Shown piece after piece: positions 43,586 to 48,273 of a stretch of 48,273 nucleotides of DNA. The DNA lies in contig NZ_JXQQ01000110.1 of the NCBI RefSeq assembly GCF_000834655.1, forward strand, positions 1 through 48,273, given 5' to 3'. The position numbers and the translations under genes are program-made. Under the pieces are notes generated by a model. It saw only the letters and a list, made by a program, of their open reading frames with translations, was not told the origin of the DNA and ran no database searches. Origin of the DNA: Variovorax paradoxus (GTDB lineage Bacteria > Pseudomonadota > Gammaproteobacteria > Burkholderiales > Burkholderiaceae_C). Numbering within the stretch: the stretch's first letter is position 1; every line of letters starts with the position of its first letter.

Positions 43586-43613
43586 CCGCTCATTTCCTCA
43601 AGGAGAAAACAAC

Positions 43614-46379
43614 ATGAAAAACGTCCTGAAGTCCTTCTTCGAGAGCTTCCTGCGCAGCCGCCACATGCTGCATCACTTCGAGCGCTGGCAGACACTGCTG
43701 GGCTCCAAGCCGGTTGCCGCGACCTCGGTCGCGATGCCGTCCGACATCGCGAAAGCGCTGGCCGCCGCCTCGCGCACCGATGCCGGCGAGATGCTCGTCA
43801 AGCTCGACAGCTCGCCCCAGGGCCTGAGCGAAGGCCATGCCGAGGTGCTGCGCAAGCGCCTGGGAAGCAACGAGGTGCGCCACGAGCAACCGCTGCCGTG
43901 GTGGACGCACCTGTGGCAGTGCTACCGCAATCCGTTCAACCTGCTGCTCACGGTGCTGGCGCTGATCTCGTACGTGACCGAGGACATGAAGGCCACGCTC
44001 GTGATCGGCAGCATGGTGGTGCTGTCGACGGTGCTGCGCTTCCTGCAGGAGTCGCGCTCCAACAAGGCGGCCGAGCGCCTGAAGGCGATGGTGAGCAACA
44101 CTTCCACGGTGCTGCGGCCCGCGCCGGGGCGCAACGCGGGCGCCGCGGGCGACGAGGGCTTCGACGCCACGCACGCGGGCACGGTGCGCGTCGAAGTGCC
44201 GATGCGCGACCTCGTGCCGGGCGACGTGATCGCGCTCTCGGCCGGCGACATGATCCCGGCCGATGCGCGGCTGCTCACGGCCAAGGACCTCTTCATCAGT
44301 CAGTCCGCGCTGACGGGCGAGGCGATGCCGGTCGAGAAATTCCCCGTCGACCGCGGCGATCGCGAAGCCGGCGTGCTGGAGCGCGAGAACTTGCTCTTCA
44401 TGGGCACCAACGTGATCAGCGGCACCGCCACCGCGCTCATCGTGCACACCGGCGACCGCACCTTCTTCGGCGCCCTCGCGCAGCGCGTCACGGCCACCGA
44501 CCGCGGCACCAGCGCCTTCCAGGCCGGCATCAACCGCGTGAGCTGGGTGCTGATCCGCTTCATGCTGGTGATGGCGCCGCTGGTGCTGGTGATCAACGGC
44601 GTGGCCAAGGGCGACTGGTGGGAGGCGGCGCTGTTCGCGCTGTCGATCGCGGTCGGCCTCACGCCCGAGATGCTGCCGATGATCGTGACCGCCACGCTCG
44701 CCAAGGGCGCGGTGGTGATGTCGCGCCAGAAGGTGATCGTGAAAAGGCTCGAAGCCATCCACAACTTCGGCGCGATGGACGTGCTGTGCACCGACAAGAC
44801 CGGCACGCTGACGCAGGACCGCATCGTGCTGGAGCGCCACACCAACGCATGGGGCGAGGTTTCGAACCACGTGCTGCAGCTCGCCTACCTGAACAGCTTT
44901 CACCAGACGGGCCTGAAGAACCTGCTCGACAAGGCGGTGCTGAACCATGCCGAGATGCAACCCGAGACACGGCTGCAGACGGCCTACCGAAAGATCGACG
45001 AAGTGCCCTTCGACTTCTCGCGCCGTCGCATGTCGGTGGTGGTGGAGAACGGCGGCAGCGAGCACCTCTTGATCTGCAAGGGCGCGCTGGAAGAAATCCT
45101 GTCGGTGTGCACGTCGGTGGAGCGCGGCGCCGAGGTGCTGGCGCTCGATGCCGAACTGCTCGCGCGCATCCATCGCGTGGCCTCGGAACTGAACAGGCAG
45201 GGCCTGCGCGTGGTGGCCGTCGCGAGCCGCACGCTCGCTGCCGAGGCACGCAAGCCCGCCTACAGCGTGGCCGATGAATCGGCGCTCACGCTGCTGGGCT
45301 ACGTGGCCTTTCTCGATCCGCCGAAGGAATCGACCGCGCCCGCGCTGCGCGCGCTGGCCGAGCACGGCGTCGCGGTGAAGGTGCTCACTGGCGACAACGA
45401 GCTGGTCACGCGCAAGGTCTGCGGCGACGTGGGCATCGAGGCCGGCCGCATCGTGCTCGGCCGCGAGATCGAGGACCTGCGCGACGACGAACTGCGCGCG
45501 CTGGTCGAGCGGCACCAGGTGTTCGCCAAGCTCACGCCCGCGCACAAGGAGCGCATCGTCCACGCGCTGCATGCCAACGGGCATGTGGTGGGCTTCATGG
45601 GCGACGGCATCAACGACGCACCAGCGCTGCGCGCGGCCGACATCGGCATCTCGGTGGACGGTGCGGTGGACGTGGCCAAGGAATCGGCCGACATCATCCT
45701 GCTTGAAAAAAGCCTGATGGTGCTGGAGCAAGGCGTGGTCGAGGGCCGGCGCACTTTTGCCAACATGCTCAAGTACATCAAGCTCACGGCGAGCTCGAAC
45801 TTCGGCAACGTGTTCTCGGTGCTGGTGGCGAGCGCGTTCCTTCCCTTCCTGCCGATGCTGCCGCTGCACCTCCTGGTGCAGAACCTGTTGTACGACGTGT
45901 CGCAGATCGCGATTCCGTTCGACAACGTGGACGAGGAGTTCCTCAAGTCGCCGCAGCGCTGGAACCCGGCGGACCTGGGGCGCTTCATGGTGTTCTTCGG
46001 GCCGTTGAGCTCGGTGTTCGACATCCTGACCTACACGGTTATGTGGTTCGTGTTCGCGGCCAACACGGTGGAACACCAGACGCTGTTCCAGTCGGGCTGG
46101 TTCATCGAGGGGCTGCTGTCGCAGACGCTCATCGTCCACCTGATCCGCACCCGCAAGATCCCGTTCCTGCAAAGCCGCGCGGCCTGGCCGCTGCTGGCGA
46201 TGGGCGCAGCGATCGCGGCCGTGGGCATCTGGCTGCCGATGGGGCCGCTCGCACATTACTTCAAGCTGCAGGCGCTGCCGCTCGCCTACTTCCCGTGGCT
46301 GGTCGCGATGCTGGTGGGATATGCGGTGCTGACGCAGACAGTGAAGGGGTGGTACGCGCGGCGGTATGGGTGGCAATGA
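43614..46379 (+). CDS. mgtA: P-type Mg2+-importing ATPase
   Basis: 921 residues with the MgtA/MgtB (P3B) architecture: cytoplasmic N-terminus, about ten membrane segments, actuator motif SALTGEAMPVEK (TGE loop), membrane-4 motif GLTPEMLPMIV, phosphorylation motif CTDKTGTLT with Asp394, nucleotide-binding motif ICKGALEE and hinge GDGINDAPALRAADIG. The C-terminal membrane region ends near residue 918. It uses ATP to import Mg2+ (or Ni2+) down the membrane potential. An AAGGAG lies eight bases upstream. It probably shares a transcript with the small ORFs and the outer-membrane-type gene, under control of the leader elements at 42661-42820. Confidence 0.95.
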   Translation: MKNVLKSFFESFLRSRHMLHHFERWQTLLGSKPVAATSVAMPSDIAKALAAASRTDAGEMLVKLDSSPQGLSEGHAEVLRKRLGSNEVRHEQPLPWWTHLWQCYRNPFNLLLTVLALISYVTEDMKATLVIGSMVVLSTVLRFLQESRSNKAAERLKAMVSNTSTVLRPAPGRNAGAAGDEGFDATHAGTVRVEVPMRDLVPGDVIALSAGDMIPADARLLTAKDLFISQSALTGEAMPVEKFPVDRGDREAGVLERENLLFMGTNVISGTATALIVHTGDRTFFGALAQRVTATDRGTSAFQAGINRVSWVLIRFMLVMAPLVLVINGVAKGDWWEAALFALSIAVGLTPEMLPMIVTATLAKGAVVMSRQKVIVKRLEAIHNFGAMDVLCTDKTGTLTQDRIVLERHTNAWGEVSNHVLQLAYLNSFHQTGLKNLLDKAVLNHAEMQPETRLQTAYRKIDEVPFDFSRRRMSVVVENGGSEHLLICKGALEEILSVCTSVERGAEVLALDAELLARIHRVASELNRQGLRVVAVASRTLAAEARKPAYSVADESALTLLGYVAFLDPPKESTAPALRALAEHGVAVKVLTGDNELVTRKVCGDVGIEAGRIVLGREIEDLRDDELRALVERHQVFAKLTPAHKERIVHALHANGHVVGFMGDGINDAPALRAADIGISVDGAVDVAKESADIILLEKSLMVLEQGVVEGRRTFANMLKYIKLTASSNFGNVFSVLVASAFLPFLPMLPLHLLVQNLLYDVSQIAIPFDNVDEEFLKSPQRWNPADLGRFMVFFGPLSSVFDILTYTVMWFVFAANTVEHQTLFQSGWFIEGLLSQTLIVHLIRTRKIPFLQSRAAWPLLAMGAAIAAVGIWLPMGPLAHYFKLQALPLAYFPWLVAMLVGYAVLTQTVKGWYARRYGWQ

Positions 46380-46411
46380 AGGCTCTTGTTCAGGGCGTGA
46401 GCAGAGGCCAC

Positions 46412-46483
46412 CGGGTACTCCCCTCCGCGAATGTCCCCCGGGGCTTCGCCCCTCCTCCTTGATTTCGCTGCGGGGAGCACCCG
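46412..46483. repeat. Intergenic palindromic element between mgtA and mgtC
   Basis: CGGGTACTCCCC (46412-46423) and GGGGAGCACCCG (46472-46483) are inverted repeats with one mismatch, enclosing a hairpin GGGGC-TTC-GCCCC (46440-46452). Elements like this are dispersed between genes in Comamonadaceae as far as I recall. It may end or stabilise the mgtA transcript. Confidence 0.5.
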
Positions 46484-46539
46484 ATGCCCTGCGCACCTGG
46501 GCACGCTGCCAGTGACCGGCGATCAACGAACGCTCTGAA

Positions 46540-46564
46540 GCGCTCCCGCCGACAGCGGGAGTGC
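46540..46564 (+). promoter_or_regulatory. Hairpin in the mgtC leader
   Basis: GCGCTCCCGC (46540-46549), loop CGACA, GCGGGAGTGC (46555-46564): 10-bp stem with one G-U pair, 72 bases before the mgtC ATG. No T-run follows, so it is not a clear terminator. It could stabilise or regulate the mgtC message. Confidence 0.45.
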
Positions 46565-46636
46565 CGCCCCGCACAAAGCTACACGCAGATGACACCCAAG
46601 CCCCGCACACTGGGCGCAAACATCGAAAGAGGCCCG

Positions 46637-47353
46637 ATGCAAGCCATTCAAAACTTCAACCTGCCCTCGCTGCTCGACACCTTCGTCAGCGTGGCGGTCG
46701 CCTTCACGCTCGGCTCGCTGATCGGCCTGGAGCGCCAGATACGCCAACGCGCGGCGGGCCTGCGCACCAACACGCTCGTGGCCGTGGGTGCCGCAGTGTT
46801 TGTGGACATGGCGAACCGGCTGCACGGCTACGATGGGGCCGTGCACGTGGCGGCCTACGTCGTGTCGGGCATCGGCTTCCTGGGAGCGGGCGCGATCATG
46901 AAGGAAGGCACCAACATCACGGGACTGAACACGGCGGCCACGCTCTGGGGGTCGGCGGCGGTAGGCGCCTGCGCGGGCGCGGACCTGATCGGCGAAGCGA
47001 TGATCGCCGCGATGTTCGTGCTGGCCAGCAACACGCTGCTGCTGCCGGTGGTCAACCGCATCAACCGCCGTCCGATCAAGGAAGAATCGAGCGAGGCGAC
47101 CTACACGGTGCGGGTGATCTGCTCGCGCGCAGCACGGCCCGAGGTAATGGACCAGTTGCTGCTCCTGCTCGAAGCCGCGAACTACCCGGTGCGTGACGTC
47201 GACCAGCACGCCTTCGGACCGGCCGACACGGAGATCGAGGCGACGCTGTATGCCACCGCGGTCGAGCCGCTGGAGCTCGACCAGGTGATTGCGGAACTCG
47301 AAGCGCTCGAAGGCGTCCAGCAAGCCTTCTGGAACGCCAGCGCCGACGATTGA
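46637..47353 (+). CDS. mgtC: MgtC/SapB-family membrane protein
   Basis: 238 residues from the ATG at 46637 (AGAGG five bases upstream). An in-frame ATG at 46589 would add 16 residues starting MTPKPR. Four to five membrane segments in the N-terminal 150 residues with the family motifs FTLGSLIGLERQIRQRAAGL, VSGIGFLGAGAIM and GTNITGLNTAATLW, then a C-terminal ACT-like cytoplasmic domain. MgtC proteins affect growth at low Mg2+ and intramacrophage survival in pathogens, and lower F1Fo ATPase activity in Salmonella; they are not themselves proven Mg2+ carriers. The position after mgtA mirrors the functional grouping of mgtA/mgtC in enterics. Confidence 0.9.
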   Translation: MQAIQNFNLPSLLDTFVSVAVAFTLGSLIGLERQIRQRAAGLRTNTLVAVGAAVFVDMANRLHGYDGAVHVAAYVVSGIGFLGAGAIMKEGTNITGLNTAATLWGSAAVGACAGADLIGEAMIAAMFVLASNTLLLPVVNRINRRPIKEESSEATYTVRVICSRAARPEVMDQLLLLLEAANYPVRDVDQHAFGPADTEIEATLYATAVEPLELDQVIAELEALEGVQQAFWNASADD

Positions 47354-47378
47354 TACGGTACGGCGTTCGACCCAGGAG

Positions 47379-47438
47379 CCGTTCGGGCTGCGCCTGTTGA
47401 AGCCTTGCGCGGCGCCTCGACAAGCTCAGCGTGAACGG
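47379..47438. repeat. 60-base imperfect palindrome between convergent genes
   Basis: The left arm starting CCGTTCGGGCTG and the right arm ending CTCAGCGTGAACGG fold into a long imperfect hairpin around TTGCGC (47405-47410), with CTGTTGAAGCC opposite GGCGCCTCGAC. It resembles a REP-like element widespread in Proteobacteria (recollection). It lies between the convergent mgtC and dehydrogenase genes and may serve as a bidirectional transcript end. Confidence 0.6.
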
Positions 47439-47469
47439 TTCTGTCTTCTCGAACGCAACTTGGGACGAG

Positions 47470-48273
47470 TTAAACGCCCAGGATCGAGACAGCCTTCGTG
47501 TTGAGGTAAGCCTCGAGCGCCTCGGGGCCGCCTTCCGAACCGTAGCCCGAATCCTTCACGCCGCCGAACGGCATTTCGGGCGACGGGGTGGCGGGCTGGT
47601 TGATCCACAGCATGCCCAGTTCGAGCTTCTGGCTCAGCAGGTGCGCGTTCTTGATCGACTTGGTGAACGCGTAGCCGGCCAGGCCGAAAGGCAGGCGGTT
47701 GGCTTCTGCGATGGCTTCGTCGAGCGTGTCGAAACCGCGGATCGCGGCGATGGGGCCGAAGGGCTCGTTGTTGAACACGTCGGCGTCCAGCGGCACGTCG
47801 GTCAGCACGGTGGGGGCGAAGAAGTTGCCCGAGTCGCCGACGCGTTCGCCGCCAGCGGCCACGGTGGCGCCCTTCTTGCGCGCATCGTCCAGCACGTGGG
47901 CCATGGCCGTGAGGCGGCGTGCGTTGGCCAGCGGTCCGATGGTCGTGCCTTCGGCGAGGCCGTCGCCCAGCTTCAGCCCTTCGGTGTACTTGACCAGCGT
48001 GCGGGCGAATTCCTCGCGCAGGCTGTTGTGCACCAGGAAACGGGTCGGCGAGATGCAGACCTGGCCGGCATTGCGGAACTTGGCGGCACCGGCAGCCTTG
48101 ACGGCCAGGGCGACGTCGGCGTCTTCCGCGACGATCACCGGCGCGTGGCCGCCCAATTCCATCGTGACGCGCTTCATGTGCGAGCCGGCCAGTGCGGCCA
48201 GTTGCTTGCCGACCGGGGTCGAGCCGGTGAAGGTGACCTTGCGGATGATCGGGTGGGCGATCAGGTAGTTCGA
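47470..48273 (-). CDS. NAD(P)-dependent aldehyde dehydrogenase, succinate-semialdehyde type (N-terminus outside window)
   Basis: 268 codons are visible, the C-terminal half of an ALDH of roughly 480 residues; the start lies beyond the window. Motifs: FTGSTPVGKQLAA, the general-base motif TMELGGHAP (Glu present) and the nucleophile motif NAGQVCISP, 34 residues apart, then NNEPFGPIAAI and PFGGVKDSGYGSEGG. The ELGGHAP form is typical of succinate-semialdehyde and 2-oxoglutarate-semialdehyde dehydrogenases, so GabD-like activity is likely but not certain. It contrasts with the aldehyde dehydrogenase at 2875-4293, which lacks this Glu. Confidence 0.88.
   Translation of the reverse strand, partial: SNYLIAHPIIRKVTFTGSTPVGKQLAALAGSHMKRVTMELGGHAPVIVAEDADVALAVKAAGAAKFRNAGQVCISPTRFLVHNSLREEFARTLVKYTEGLKLGDGLAEGTTIGPLANARRLTAMAHVLDDARKKGATVAAGGERVGDSGNFFAPTVLTDVPLDADVFNNEPFGPIAAIRGFDTLDEAIAEANRLPFGLAGYAFTKSIKNAHLLSQKLELGMLWINQPATPSPEMPFGGVKDSGYGSEGGPEALEAYLNTKAVSILGV

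Noticed and set aside
46431..46538. 35-codon ORF starting Met-Ser-Pro-Gly before mgtC, considered as a second leader peptide
   Set aside because: It lies within the palindromic element, has no ribosome binding site and lacks the acidic-proline start.

Overview
The window is high-GC DNA (about two thirds G+C by eye) with dense, short-spaced bacterial operons. It carries two tripartite-tricarboxylate (Bug-type) solute receptors, four complete LysR regulators, a TRAP transporter, a two-subunit indolepyruvate:ferredoxin oxidoreductase and palindromic intergenic repeats. This combination points to a betaproteobacterium of the Comamonadaceae, most like Variovorax; that is inference from gene style, not a database match. 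No rRNA, tRNA, CRISPR array, phage or insertion sequence was seen.

Layout. (1) 1-2874: 5' part of a GlxA-type regulator, a divergent DJ-1/PfpI-fold lipoprotein, an unrecognised gene and a DUF4303-like gene. (2) 2875-5317: an aldehyde dehydrogenase whose general-base Glu is replaced by Ala, with a divergent LysR gene. (3) 5322-11269: a minus-strand catabolic operon (CitE/HpcH lyase, Bug receptor, CaiB CoA-transferase, LigI-like amidohydrolase, second Bug receptor) with a divergent LysR gene and a perfect dyad between them. (4) 11281-23344: minus-strand purine block: xanthine dehydrogenase xdhA-xdhB, a LysR gene, an NCS2 purine permease, and a BMP-type nucleoside ABC importer ending in a clear intrinsic terminator. 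No xdhC is present. (5) 23618-27819: Nramp-superfamily carrier with non-canonical metal-site motifs, then a LysR gene divergent from a sorbosone-dehydrogenase-like enzyme and a dihaem cytochrome c. (6) 27954-35085: indolepyruvate:ferredoxin oxidoreductase alpha and beta, a TRAP transporter (P, Q, M) and a 4HBT-type thioesterase, probably one operon for aryl-pyruvate or related 2-oxoacid use. (7) 35265-41534: a 2089-residue type V autotransporter with an extended signal peptide and eight tandem repeats of about 87 residues, overlapping a convergent low-molecular-weight tyrosine phosphatase. (8) 42046-47353: a magnesium-transport locus with a long leader, two small ORFs, an outer-membrane-type protein, mgtA and mgtC. 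(9) 47470 to the end: C-terminal part of a succinate-semialdehyde-type dehydrogenase.

The most interesting region is the leader upstream of mgtA (42394-42820). It encodes a 34-residue proline-rich ORF starting Met-Asp-Pro-Asp-Pro behind a very strong ribosome binding site. This resembles the Salmonella MgtL leader peptide (Met-Glu-Pro-Asp-Pro...), which senses Mg2+ by destabilising the translating ribosome. Just after its stop codon the ribosome binding site of the next gene is buried in a 14-bp two-part hairpin. The end of the small ORF can instead form an 11-bp helix with the strand that masks that site. Together they look like a translation-controlled Mg2+ switch. The sequence elements are read directly; the function is inference.
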